40,418 nucleotides of DNA from Rickettsia typhi (GTDB lineage: Bacteria > Pseudomonadota > Alphaproteobacteria > Rickettsiales > JABSSG01). Below the pieces are notes generated by a model. That model searched no databases. It had not been told where the DNA came from and saw nothing but the letters and a program-made list of their open reading frames with translations. A program made the translations under genes and the position numbers. The stretch lies in assembly GCA_945905715.1 (NCBI GenBank), contig CAMDPW010000010.1, positions 1 through 40,418 of the forward strand. Reading direction: 5' to 3'. Shown piece by piece: positions 7,036 through 16,054 of the stretch (the stretch's first letter is position 1; the number at the start of each line of letters is the position of its first letter).

Positions 7036-8359
7036 TTTTGAACTTGAAGAAGAGATTTATGAAGAGGATGGGCTTAGCAAAGAGGACTTTCTTGATATAC
7101 CACAGGAAAAGCGTGATATTCTGGCATTGATCGCCGCTGGACACAATGTTTTTATTACTGGTTGTGCAGGGACTGGCAAATCATATTTATTGAAGTTAAT
7201 AAAGCAAATTTACGATCCATATGGCTTTGCACTGACTGCAAGCACAGGTATTGCCGCTGTACAAATAGGTGGAGTGACTATGCATTCTTGGGCCGGTATT
7301 GGTACAGGAGACCAACCTCGAGAGCGAATTTTAGATTACATCAATTCATTTCGTGGTAGCAAGCAACGCAAACAAATGCAGCAAGCCAAGATTTTGGCAA
7401 TCGACGAGATCTCGATGATCGCAGCTGATGTTTTCGAATTACTTGATTATGTTCTGCGTTACGTGCGCAAAGCCAATGTACCTTTTGGCGGTATTCAGTT
7501 AGTATTGCTAGGTGATTTTTTGCAATTACCACCTATTCATCGAGGTAACGAGAGCAATAAATTTTGCTTTGAATCCAGTGTGTGGCAAGATTTACAAATT
7601 AAAACTTGTTTTTTACGTCAGGTATATCGTCAACAAGAGCAAAAATTTATTACCTTACTGGATCATTTGCGTTTAGGTAAATTAACTGAAGAAGATGTTT
7701 TCATTCTAAATTCACGAATGAATTTAGATTGCAGTTCATTGTTAATAAAGCCAACTATACTCACTACTCATAACACTTTAGCTGAACAAGCTAATAAAAT
7801 TGAGCTTGAGTCTATTCTCAATAAAACAATCAGTTTTGAACAACAATGCAATGGATCGCCTGACAAGATTGCTTTTTTACAAAAATACTGTTTAGCACCA
7901 GTGAAGCTTGATCTAAAAGTAGGAGCACAAGTGATGATGATTCGTAATACTTATATTAAAAACGGAGTTATTAATGGCTCAATTGGTGTAGTTCTAGATT
8001 TTACTATTCGAAACACGCCTATTGTTGAGTTTGAAAATAAAATTATCATTAAAATACAGTCAGCTGAATGGAAATATGTAGAATTTAACCCTTTAAGCTT
8101 GCAACAAGAAACAAAAGCCTCAATCAGACAATTACCGCTGATTCATGCTTGGTCAATCACTGTGCATAAATCTCAAGGAATGACCATTGACGCAATCTTA
8201 TGCGACCTAGGCAGGTTATTTGAGTACGGACAAGGTTATGTTGCATTGTCCCGAGCTAAGTCGCTTTCAGGTTTGTTTATGAAATCATTTGATTTTAGTA
8301 GAGTTAGAGTTGCAACAAGGGCTGTAGAATTTTATAACTCATTAAATAATGTACTGTAG
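7028..8359 (+). CDS. Pif1/RecD-like superfamily 1B DNA helicase
   Basis: A 443-residue ATP-driven 5'-3' helicase candidate. Motifs run in order: Walker A GCAGTGKSYLL (about residues 45-55), ASTGIAAVQIGG with HSWAGIG (motif Ia, Pif1-type), DEISMI (motif II), LVLLGDFLQLPP (motif III), LRQVYRQ (motif IV), VGAQVMMIRN, and HAWSITVHKSQGMT with YVALSRAKSLSGL (motifs V and VI). The pairing of HSWAGIG with GDFLQLPP favours Pif1 over RecD. Known Pif1 proteins resolve G-quadruplexes and stalled forks. The N terminus is acidic. The start overlaps the ABC exporter end (ATGAGTAG), implying one transcript, although the two products have no obvious shared role. Confidence 0.9.
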   Translation: MSSFELEEEIYEEDGLSKEDFLDIPQEKRDILALIAAGHNVFITGCAGTGKSYLLKLIKQIYDPYGFALTASTGIAAVQIGGVTMHSWAGIGTGDQPRERILDYINSFRGSKQRKQMQQAKILAIDEISMIAADVFELLDYVLRYVRKANVPFGGIQLVLLGDFLQLPPIHRGNESNKFCFESSVWQDLQIKTCFLRQVYRQQEQKFITLLDHLRLGKLTEEDVFILNSRMNLDCSSLLIKPTILTTHNTLAEQANKIELESILNKTISFEQQCNGSPDKIAFLQKYCLAPVKLDLKVGAQVMMIRNTYIKNGVINGSIGVVLDFTIRNTPIVEFENKIIIKIQSAEWKYVEFNPLSLQQETKASIRQLPLIHAWSITVHKSQGMTIDAILCDLGRLFEYGQGYVALSRAKSLSGLFMKSFDFSRVRVATRAVEFYNSLNNVL

Positions 8360-8982
8360 CACTTTACATGTAAGTAATTTGGTAGGATTTAGTAATGACA
8401 ATCTTAGTAGTGATACATCAGTTGTGGTTTCTATTAATCTAGTGTAGGTCTTTAGATTTATTGGAGATTTTTTTGACATCTTTTTTTACCTTTGCTTAAG
8501 TTAGCGCTGTTATGACTTACTGTATGTCAATTTGATACCTAGAGAGTTGTTGATGATCAGAAAAAACCATCAAGCTAATCCTGAATCACCAATCTACAAA
8601 TAAAATCAAGGAATTTCGTGTATAGTACGTTTATAGTATTTAAAACAGAGTTATGACTTAGACCGATATATCATAATAGGATCAGTTAGTATATTTTCTT
8701 ACTAGTTGAATACTTTATACCTATACTACATTTCAAACGCCAATGATATGCATAGTAGCGGTTTTGTTTCTAATTTCTTTTTTTATGTACTTCTTGCATT
8801 ACATCATGAAGATTGAGGATCTTCTACATTTTCAAGTTTACACTCTGGGTTTTATGAGAGATAATGAAAAAATGGCCTTTATAAATATTATCCAATTGTC
8901 GCTTAGATGATTTGATTTTTGTTTGACAAGTAATTTCATTGAAAGCTAGACTATACATCGCTACATTCTTATTAGAAACAAA
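8360..8982. other. Intergenic region between the helicase and the ABC-porin operon
   Basis: About 620 bases without a convincing gene. All frames are broken often by stops. A short open piece near 8840-8910 (reading FMRDNEKMAFINII) might be a remnant but was not recognised. No tRNA or strong hairpin was found. The only clear signal is the promoter candidate at 8923-8952. Confidence 0.5.
8923..8952 (+). promoter_or_regulatory. Sigma-70-like promoter for the ABC-porin operon
   Basis: A perfect -35 TTGACA at 8923-8928 is followed after 18 bases by TAGACT at 8947-8952 (4 of 6 consensus -10 bases). Transcription would start near 8959, about 25 bases before the permease ATG. A second -10-like TATACA (8952) lies too far from the -35. 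Confidence 0.5.
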
Positions 8983-10746
8983 ATGATGCAGACTTATAAT
9001 CAACAGCTTATTACAAAAACTAAATATAACTTTGCTTTTAAAGATCTTATCTTAATTGCTATCATACTAGGTATTTTTATTGTGGTAGTAAAAGGCGTTA
9101 GTCAAATGAGACTACCAATAGGAGTCATCGAAAATTTGGTTATATCCACATCTCCTACTGATTTACCTCAATACGCAATGCGTACAACATTAAGAATGTT
9201 TTGTGCGATGATATTCACACTGATATTTGCCATTGGTTACGGAGTCATCGCTGCTAAAAATCAAACAGCTGAAAAAATATTAATCCCATTACTTGATGTA
9301 TTTCAGTCAGTTCCGGTGCTTGGTTATTTATCATTTACTGTCACAGCTTTTTTGGCATTATTTCCTGGAAGCAGCATGGGACTAGAGTGTGCTGCTATTT
9401 TTGCAGTTTTTACCAACCAAGTTCCAAATGTAACATTTAGTTTTTATCAATCTTTAAAAACTATACCTGAAGATTTGCACGAAACCTGCGCTGTATTTAG
9501 AGTGTCTTCATTTAAAAGATTTTTTATTTTAGAATTTCCTTTTGCCATACCTGGATTGATTTGGAATGGAATGATGTCTATGTCTGGCAGCTGGTTTTTG
9601 TTAGTTGCTACCGAAACCATTACCGTGAAACAAAATGTAGTTATGTTACCTGGAGTTGGATCTTACATAGCTCAGGCCATAAATCAGCGTAATTTGCCAG
9701 CGATGGGGTATGCAATATTATGTATGCTACTAGTAATTTTTTTGTATGATTTTCTATTTTTTAGACCATTACTTGCGTGGAGTTATAAGTTTCATCCTGC
9801 AGTTAATGAAAACACACCAATTACTAAATCATTCATATTTGATCTATTGTGCCATTCAAAAATTAGCAAAATATTTATAAAATTTCTGAAACAAACTGCA
9901 AAATTAGCAAATAATGTTACAAGTTTTCTTTTTATATACATGCATTGTTATTTTAGTATCAGCAATCATTTATTAAAATTATATGATAATATCACTCTAC
10001 TCACCAAATTCAAATCTTTGTGGCAAGTCTTATTCTTGGTTTGCATCATTTATGGTGTCAGTTTAAGTTTAATCCATATTCATTCTACAATTAGTTGGGT
10101 TGAGTTTTTTACTGTTATAAAGCTAGGTTTTTATACTCTATTAAGAGTTGTGGTTATGATTACATTATCAGCATTAGTTTGGGTACCAATTGGAGTGTAT
10201 ATAGGGCTTCGTCCTGAGTTGGCCAAAAAAATTGAGCCGATAGCTCAGTTTCTTGCTGCTTTTCCTGCTAATTTAGTTTTTCCTTTAGCAGTAATTTTGA
10301 TTATCAGATACCATCTAAACGCTAATATATGGCTTAGCCCACTTATGATTCTTGGAACTCAATGGTATATCTTATTTAATGTCATTGCTGGCACCAATGC
10401 ATTTTCTGTAGATTTGCTACATGCTTCAAATATGCTTCATATCAAAGGCAAATTGTGGTGGCAAAAAGTGATACTACCAGGAATATTACCTTACATTGTA
10501 ACTGGAGGCATTACTGCAGCAGGTGGGGCCTGGAATGCTAGCATTATTGCTGAAGTTGTATCTTGGGGGCATTACCATATTGCGGCTCAAGGTCTTGGTG
10601 CGTATATAACGCAAGCAACTTTAAGTAGTGACCTTCCGCGAGTAGCTATTGGCATAGGCATAATGTCATTATACGTTATAACGCTTAATAACTTAGTATG
10701 GCGACCACTGTATAATTTTGCAGCAGAAAAAGCAAAGTTAGAATAA
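8983..10746 (+). CDS. Fused double ABC-importer permease (NitT/TauT-like)
   Basis: A 587-residue inner-membrane protein made of two permease modules in one chain. The first spans about residues 20-265, with a coupling (EAA-like) segment near 158-195 around LKTIPEDLHETCAVFRVSS. The second spans about 345-580, with its coupling segment near 468-515 around FSVDLLHASNMLHIKGKLWW and a following proline-rich turn. This layout fits the binding-protein-dependent permease family of nitrate, sulfonate and taurine importers. The fusion removes the need for two permease subunits. The start has two adjacent ATGs (8983, 8986). The ATPase follows 24 bases downstream. The solute is unknown. Confidence 0.88.
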   Translation: MMQTYNQQLITKTKYNFAFKDLILIAIILGIFIVVVKGVSQMRLPIGVIENLVISTSPTDLPQYAMRTTLRMFCAMIFTLIFAIGYGVIAAKNQTAEKILIPLLDVFQSVPVLGYLSFTVTAFLALFPGSSMGLECAAIFAVFTNQVPNVTFSFYQSLKTIPEDLHETCAVFRVSSFKRFFILEFPFAIPGLIWNGMMSMSGSWFLLVATETITVKQNVVMLPGVGSYIAQAINQRNLPAMGYAILCMLLVIFLYDFLFFRPLLAWSYKFHPAVNENTPITKSFIFDLLCHSKISKIFIKFLKQTAKLANNVTSFLFIYMHCYFSISNHLLKLYDNITLLTKFKSLWQVLFLVCIIYGVSLSLIHIHSTISWVEFFTVIKLGFYTLLRVVVMITLSALVWVPIGVYIGLRPELAKKIEPIAQFLAAFPANLVFPLAVILIIRYHLNANIWLSPLMILGTQWYILFNVIAGTNAFSVDLLHASNMLHIKGKLWWQKVILPGILPYIVTGGITAAGGAWNASIIAEVVSWGHYHIAAQGLGAYITQATLSSDLPRVAIGIGIMSLYVITLNNLVWRPLYNFAAEKAKLE

Positions 10747-10770
10747 TAACATATTATAACAATTATACAT

Positions 10771-12045
10771 ATGAAAAATACACCTCTTTTAACGCTTAGC
10801 AAAGTAAAGCAAACATACAAAAATCCAGATGGTAATTCATTTGTTGTACTTGAAGATATCAATTTTAGCTTATTTGAAAAAGAAATCGTGGGCTTACTTG
10901 GTAAATCAGGATCAGGAAAATCAACTATACTACGTATTGTTTCTGCTTTAATAACTCCGACAAGTGGTATGGTAACTTGCTATGATCAGCCAATTATAAC
11001 TCCAGATGCTAGAATTGCTATGGTTTTTCAAAATTTTGCACTGTTTCCTTGGCTAACAGTGATAGAAAATATTGGCATAGGACTAAAAGCACGTCATATT
11101 TTGCAAGCAGACATTACAGAGAGATGTTCAAGGGCTATAAATTTGATAGGTTTGGATGGCTTTGAAAACAATTATCCTAAAGATTTATCTGGAGGAATGA
11201 GACAAAGGGTAGGTATTGCGCGCGCACTAGTAGTAAGTCCAGAGATTTTATTGATGGATGAGCCTTTTTCTGCGCTAGACGTGCTCACAGGCGAGGTACT
11301 TAAAACTGATTTATTAGATTTATGGACAGAGAAAGCAACCTCATTAAAATCAATTTTAATCGTTACTCACAACATTGAAGAAGCAGTTTTGCTTTGTGAT
11401 CGTATTATGGTGCTTTCATCACATCCTGGAAAAATAATTGCAGAAATACCTATCGACTTAAAACATCCAAGAGATCGTCTTAGTATAGAATTTCGTAAAA
11501 TTGTCGACAGTATTTATGATCTAGTAACTCGTCATTTACAAACTAACATGCATGCAGATAGTAGAGTGATACCAAATATTGAGCCAATATACATGGAAGG
11601 ATTAATGGATAAATTAGTTGCCAAGCCATATAACGGTCGTGTGAAATTGACGCATCTTGCTTTGCGACTCAATTTATCAATGGATGGTTTGTTTCCATTA
11701 ATCGCAGCACTCCAAATAATGAAATTTGCCGAACTAACAGACGGTAGTATTCATATGACTTCATCTGGCCGCGTCTATCTCGAGGGTAATGCTGAAGAAC
11801 GAAAAAAGATTTTTGGACGTCACTTAATTCAATATGTACCACTAGCAAGCCATATAAGAAGAGCGTTACTAGATGATGGCAAGTCCGTGTCTTATAAAAG
11901 AATCAGCAAGGAATTGAAACAAGATCTTAATTGCGAAACAGTAAAAGATACAATGCATGCCGTTATAATGTGGGGAAAATACGGTGAGTTATTTATTTAT
12001 GACAGCAATAAGCAAGTATTTACATTGTATAATCAAGCAAAATGA
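10771..12045 (+). CDS. ABC-importer ATPase with C-terminal AAA-associated domain
   Basis: The energy subunit for the fused permease; 424 residues. The nucleotide-binding domain occupies about residues 5-260: Walker A GKSGSGKST (44-52), Q-loop VFQNFALFPW, signature LSGGMRQRVGIARAL (139-153), Walker B ILLMDEPFSALD (159-170) and switch His200 in IVTHN. The PWLT after the Q-loop is typical of nitrate/sulfonate importers. Residues about 280-415 form an added domain resembling the C-terminal AAA-associated family, with winged-helix-like stretches (HLALRLNLSMDGLFPLIAAL; ITYDS-type end). It may bind a ligand or regulate the pump. The stop overlaps the porin start as ATGA. Confidence 0.88.
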   Translation: MKNTPLLTLSKVKQTYKNPDGNSFVVLEDINFSLFEKEIVGLLGKSGSGKSTILRIVSALITPTSGMVTCYDQPIITPDARIAMVFQNFALFPWLTVIENIGIGLKARHILQADITERCSRAINLIGLDGFENNYPKDLSGGMRQRVGIARALVVSPEILLMDEPFSALDVLTGEVLKTDLLDLWTEKATSLKSILIVTHNIEEAVLLCDRIMVLSSHPGKIIAEIPIDLKHPRDRLSIEFRKIVDSIYDLVTRHLQTNMHADSRVIPNIEPIYMEGLMDKLVAKPYNGRVKLTHLALRLNLSMDGLFPLIAALQIMKFAELTDGSIHMTSSGRVYLEGNAEERKKIFGRHLIQYVPLASHIRRALLDDGKSVSYKRISKELKQDLNCETVKDTMHAVIMWGKYGELFIYDSNKQVFTLYNQAK

Positions 12046-13268
12046 ATATGAAAATAGTATTTTTTTTTGCCTTATTTCCATGTTTATACTTAGCTCAAGC
12101 TGACGAGATAAAAGATTTTGCTAATAGCACACTTACTGGTGATTGGAATACAAGCAGAACTAATCTCCATAAAAGAGGCGTAGATATTGATTTAAATTAT
12201 GTTTTAGATTCAATAAGCAATACATCTGGCGGCACTAAGTCTGGTAGTAAGTTAGTAGATGAAATAAATTTTACTGCTAATTTTGATGGCAATAAATTAT
12301 TTGGGATTGATGGTAATAGCGGCAAACTTTATATTTATCGTAACAATTTTGGACATCCAAATGAACAATTTGTAGGGGCAATCCAAGGAATTGATAATAA
12401 CGAATCAACTTACGACCTGACCAATATAGATGAAGCTTGGCTTCAACAAAATTTTTTAAACAACAAATTATCAATTTTGGCTGGTCTTTATGATTTTAAA
12501 GATGAATTTTATTCTACAGGTGCAAGTGGCTTATTTATCAACTCAGCTTTTGGAATAGGTTCAGAGTTATCTAATACTTACGGAAATAGCTCAAATCTTT
12601 ATACCTCTAATGCTCTAGCAACGAGAGTAAAAATACTACCCACAAATACTTCTTATGTTCAGTTGGTATTAATGGATGCTATACCGAACATACCTAAGAA
12701 TCAAAAAAAATCACATTATCATTTTTATAGAGGTAGTGGAGCATTACTGATAGTAGAAACTGGTATTACTCCTACTACTAACGATAAATTTTCTTTTGGT
12801 GCTTGGATGTATACTAAAAAATTTTCTGATTTAATAAATACCAAAAAATTTAAGAGAAATTATGGTATTTATGGTTTATTGGAAAAAGAATTATTTAAAA
12901 ATCCCAAGAATCACAATCAAATAATAACTAACTTCTTAAGAATAGGAAGTGCAGATGGTAATACTACTAGATTTAATTATGCTTGGACATGTGGAATTAA
13001 TTTCCAAGGTATTATTCCCTCAAGAGAAAAGGGAATTGCTGGCATAGCCTTTCAGCAAGCAATTAACAGTAATACATTTAGGCTATCAAAGCAAATAGAT
13101 AGCATTTCAACGCTGAAATCTGAGTATGGTATTGAGCTTACCTACCAGGACTTTGTGACTCCGTGGCTAACGTTGCAACCAGATGTGCAGTATATCTTTA
13201 ATCCAGGAGCTACTCCTGGCATAAAAAACGCCTTAGTGATAGGACTTAGAGCGCAGATTTATTTGTAG
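12042..13268 (+). CDS. OprB-like carbohydrate-selective porin
   Basis: A 408-residue outer-membrane channel candidate. Residues 1-20 form a signal peptide ending LAQA before DEIKDF. The mature protein starts with the OprB hallmark LTGDWNTSRTNLHKRGVDID, then alternating beta-strand sequence, a DEAWLQQNFLNNKLSILAGLYD segment seen in this family, FGIGSELSN, and a C-terminal barrel strand ending LRAQIYL. It is translationally coupled to the ATPase, and this links an outer-membrane pore to an inner-membrane importer in one operon. OprB members in Pseudomonas admit glucose, but family members vary, so sugar is not implied here. A second ATG at 12048 could also serve as the start. Confidence 0.85.
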   Translation: MNMKIVFFFALFPCLYLAQADEIKDFANSTLTGDWNTSRTNLHKRGVDIDLNYVLDSISNTSGGTKSGSKLVDEINFTANFDGNKLFGIDGNSGKLYIYRNNFGHPNEQFVGAIQGIDNNESTYDLTNIDEAWLQQNFLNNKLSILAGLYDFKDEFYSTGASGLFINSAFGIGSELSNTYGNSSNLYTSNALATRVKILPTNTSYVQLVLMDAIPNIPKNQKKSHYHFYRGSGALLIVETGITPTTNDKFSFGAWMYTKKFSDLINTKKFKRNYGIYGLLEKELFKNPKNHNQIITNFLRIGSADGNTTRFNYAWTCGINFQGIIPSREKGIAGIAFQQAINSNTFRLSKQIDSISTLKSEYGIELTYQDFVTPWLTLQPDVQYIFNPGATPGIKNALVIGLRAQIYL

Positions 13269-13920
13269 TAAAATAAATCTAAATTCACTTCTTCATCCGG
13301 CAATAAAAATATTTTTTTTATCAACTTCTTAACTGTAGGTATATACAGACCTCACTATTCTTACGAATTATTTTACGATAGGTGTCAGCTAATTTATTGC
13401 AGGCTGTTGTGATAGGAAGAGTAGAAAATCTAAATGTATGCAAGATAATTATAATATTTCTTTATTGCGGCAATTTGTTGTAAAGCTGAAATATATTTAT
13501 GATACAAACACAAGTTACACTCTTAGGTGAATCGCATTTTTACAAGTGAGATATATTCTATATCTTCTAATGTTATATACACTACAAACAACATTTAAAA
13601 GTCATCAGGAGTTTAAGAGAAAGCTTAGAAAATAACAGAATAGTGTCATATAAAATTCTTTTCTCTTTGCCGCACTCATAATGGTGGGTTTATTTTGCAT
13701 CAGAACGTAATCACACTACTTTTAGTTTTTTTGTTGATATTTTTTCTAAATTTTGCTCCATGTTTTGCAATCACTTTATCACTCAATAATTAAATAGTTG
13801 CTTGTGTTAGAGAGACGGTATCATACTCAAATGAGTAATTCGCTAATATCAACATCGTTGATCACGAGCATGATACCAGTTGTTACAGTTTGAATATGTA
13901 ATTGATACTGTAAATAGTGA
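13269..13920. other. Convergent intergenic region, no gene seen
   Basis: About 650 bases between the 3' ends of the porin (plus) and murA (minus). All frames are stop-rich. No typical terminator with a T run was found next to the porin. The right end carries the nested inverted repeat listed at 13817-13877. Confidence 0.5.
13817..13877. repeat. Nested inverted repeat, possible branched RNA structure
   Basis: GGTATCATACTC (13817-13828) pairs with GAGCATGATACC (13866-13877) with one mismatch (A against C). Inside it ATCAAC-atc-GTTGAT (13848-13862) forms a perfect 6-bp hairpin, and ACTC-aaat-GAGT offers an alternative hairpin that competes with the outer stem. It lies 44 bases downstream of the murA stop on the murA-sense strand but has no T tract, so it is not a standard terminator. 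Confidence 0.45.
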
Positions 13921-15201
13921 CTAGTATATTCTTTTAATATCAGCACCACACTGACTAAGTTTTTGTTCAATGCGCTCATATCCACGGTCAAGATGGTACA
14001 CTCGATTTATTATTGTCTCTTCTTTAGCAGCCAATCCAGCCAATATTAAAGAAACTGAAGCCCTTAAGTCTGTAGCCATAACTTCTGCACCTTTTAGCCA
14101 GTCAACCCCTCGAATTGTTGCGTTATTGCCAGCTAACGAAATTCTGGCGCCCATTCTTTTTAATTCTGGCACATGCATAAATCGATTTTCAAAAATATTT
14201 TCCGTAATAACAGAAGTGCCTTTTGCTAATGATAATATGCTCATAAATTGAGCTTGCATATCAGTAGGAAAACCTGGAAACACTCCAGTAGTTAGGTCAA
14301 TCGCTTTCCTATCCCCATGGCAACTTATTGTAATGTTGTTATCGCCAACTAAAATCTTAGCCCCGATGTTAGCCAGTTTATCCATAATATTATGACAAAT
14401 ACTATAATCAATATTCTCTAACACCAATTCTCCACCAGTAATCACTGCAGCTGCCGCATAAGTTCCGACTTCTATACGGTCAGGAATCACTACATGGTAT
14501 GCTCCTGCAAGCTGTTCCACGCCTTCAATTTCCAAAGTACTAGAACCAATACCTGAAATTTTAGCACCCATAGCATTGAGTAATTTAGCTAAATCTGTAA
14601 TTTCTGGTTCGCAAGCTGCATTATATAGCACAGTTTTACCTTCTGCCAAGGTTGATGCCATCAAGATATTTTCAGTAGCGCCAACTGATACGAAATTAAA
14701 ATATATTTCAGCACCTTTTAAACGATTATCAACCTTGGCTTCAATATAACCGCTTTCTAAAATAATTTTTGCACCCATTTTTTCTAAGGCACTTAGATGC
14801 AGATCAATTGGCCTGGCTCCTATAGCGCAGCCACCAGGAAGAGAAACGCGCGCATAACCATAACGTGCTAATAATGGACCTAAAACCAAAACAGAAGCTC
14901 TCATTTTACGCACAATGTCATAAGGAGCTTCAAAATTTTTTATACTTTCTCCATTCAACAAGATTACGCGACCAGTTGGATGTTGGCGAGTATTGACTCC
15001 ATCTATACTAAGTTTTACCCCATGATTTATAAGTAAATGCGACATGGTTAGAACGTCTGCTAGATGAGGAATATTAGCCAAAACAATTGTGTCTTTAGTT
15101 AAAATTGACGCCGCCATAAGGGGCAAAGCAGCATTTTTGGCGCCACTAATAACAATCGAGCCATATAGAGGCTTCCCTCCAGTGATAACAATACGGTCCA
15201 T
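13921..15201 (-). CDS. murA: UDP-N-acetylglucosamine 1-carboxyvinyltransferase (MurA)
   Basis: Adds enolpyruvate from PEP to UDP-GlcNAc in the cytoplasm, the first committed step of peptidoglycan synthesis. At 426 residues it has normal length. Lys22 and Asn23 are in the SGAKNAALPLMAA motif, and the catalytic Cys125 is in LPGGCAIGARPIDLH, so it should be fosfomycin-sensitive rather than a Cys-to-Asp resistant form. PGFPTDMQAQFM and the C-terminal RGYERIEQKL are also present. pgsA lies 17 bases upstream in the same direction, suggesting an operon pgsA-murA. The gene indicates that this organism keeps a peptidoglycan pathway. Confidence 0.97.
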   Translation of the reverse strand: MDRIVITGGKPLYGSIVISGAKNAALPLMAASILTKDTIVLANIPHLADVLTMSHLLINHGVKLSIDGVNTRQHPTGRVILLNGESIKNFEAPYDIVRKMRASVLVLGPLLARYGYARVSLPGGCAIGARPIDLHLSALEKMGAKIILESGYIEAKVDNRLKGAEIYFNFVSVGATENILMASTLAEGKTVLYNAACEPEITDLAKLLNAMGAKISGIGSSTLEIEGVEQLAGAYHVVIPDRIEVGTYAAAAVITGGELVLENIDYSICHNIMDKLANIGAKILVGDNNITISCHGDRKAIDLTTGVFPGFPTDMQAQFMSILSLAKGTSVITENIFENRFMHVPELKRMGARISLAGNNATIRGVDWLKGAEVMATDLRASVSLILAGLAAKEETIINRVYHLDRGYERIEQKLSQCGADIKRIY

Positions 15202-15218
15202 AACTATCTACAATATTC

Positions 15219-15773
15219 TTAATTAGTTAAATGCATAATACCAGCTTTAAGATAAGCGTAACCTGTCACTACTGTCAATATTGCAGCGAGCCATAGAGTC
15301 ATACTGCCTATAAAACTGATATAAGTTAAATTAGCCACACCCTCATTACCTAACACTAAAATAAAAATTGCTGTCATTTGCAAAAAAGTCTTTACTTTAG
15401 CCAACTCACTCACAGGTACACTTACTCTTATTTCGGCTAATACTTCACGTAATCCAGACACTAAAATTTCTCGGCAAATTATTGCAATAGCTGGGAATAA
15501 GTCTGCTCGGTCAAAATGTACCAATACCAACATTACCGAACCAACCAATAATTTATCAGCTATAGGATCTAAAAACTGTCCTAATTTTGTTTGTATAGAC
15601 CAGGCTCTTGCCAAATAACCATCTAAAAAATCAGTAATACATGCAAACAAGAATAAGCCCGCAGCAAGCCGATGACCGAAAACACTTTGGTCAAAACACA
15701 TAGCGATCAATACAAATGGTATTACTACAATGCGAGATATTGTTAAAATATTGGGTAAACTTCTTTTTAGCAT
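15219..15773 (-). CDS. pgsA: CDP-diacylglycerol-glycerol-3-phosphate 3-phosphatidyltransferase (PgsA)
   Basis: Makes phosphatidylglycerol phosphate in the inner membrane. The 184-residue protein has several membrane segments and the full CDP-alcohol phosphotransferase signature D-G-x2-A-R-x8-G-x3-D-x3-D, seen as DGYLARAWSIQTKLGQFLDP and continuing IADK (about residues 51-74). The N-terminal PNILTISRIVVIP is typical of PgsA. It is the first clear gene of a short minus-strand operon with murA. Phosphatidylserine synthase shares the signature, but the length and N terminus favour PgsA. Confidence 0.94.
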   Translation of the reverse strand: MLKRSLPNILTISRIVVIPFVLIAMCFDQSVFGHRLAAGLFLFACITDFLDGYLARAWSIQTKLGQFLDPIADKLLVGSVMLVLVHFDRADLFPAIAIICREILVSGLREVLAEIRVSVPVSELAKVKTFLQMTAIFILVLGNEGVANLTYISFIGSMTLWLAAILTVVTGYAYLKAGIMHLTN

Positions 15774-15826
15774 AATAAATTCACTTATATCAGTAGTTAC
15801 TCCACTTGTGAATTTAATGTTATGAT

Positions 15827-15979
15827 TTATTTATAAAAATATCCATATATTTTTTCAGCTTGTAATTTTTGTGCTAATTGATAAATTAAAATAGCCAAAG
15901 CTATAGCGCCCTGTAATATTTTGCTTGTAATACTCTCATTGCGAGTAGAAGAAGCTGACAAAGAAATTGTAATGCGCAC
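15827..15979 (-). CDS. Possible small membrane protein, 50 aa (GTG start)
   Basis: A 50-codon frame on the minus strand starting at GTG (15979), preceded by AGGGAG with a 5-base spacer, a strong ribosome site. It ends at TAA 53 bases before pgsA. The product starts with a polar, Ser/Thr-rich part (about residues 1-20), has a hydrophobic stretch (GAIALAILIYQLA, about 24-36) and ends in a basic, aromatic tail (KLQAEKIYGYFYK). It was not recognised as a known family. An overlapping ATG frame from the same ribosome site is only 28 codons and looks less protein-like. Its position in the gap before pgsA-murA suggests co-transcription. Confidence 0.4.
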   Translation of the reverse strand: MRITISLSASSTRNESITSKILQGAIALAILIYQLAQKLQAEKIYGYFYK

Positions 15980-16054
15980 AACATCTCCCTAGTCTTTACT
16001 ATGGTTACTGTAAATTATATAGTTTTGTAGTGCAACTCAGTCAATTGGTATGAA

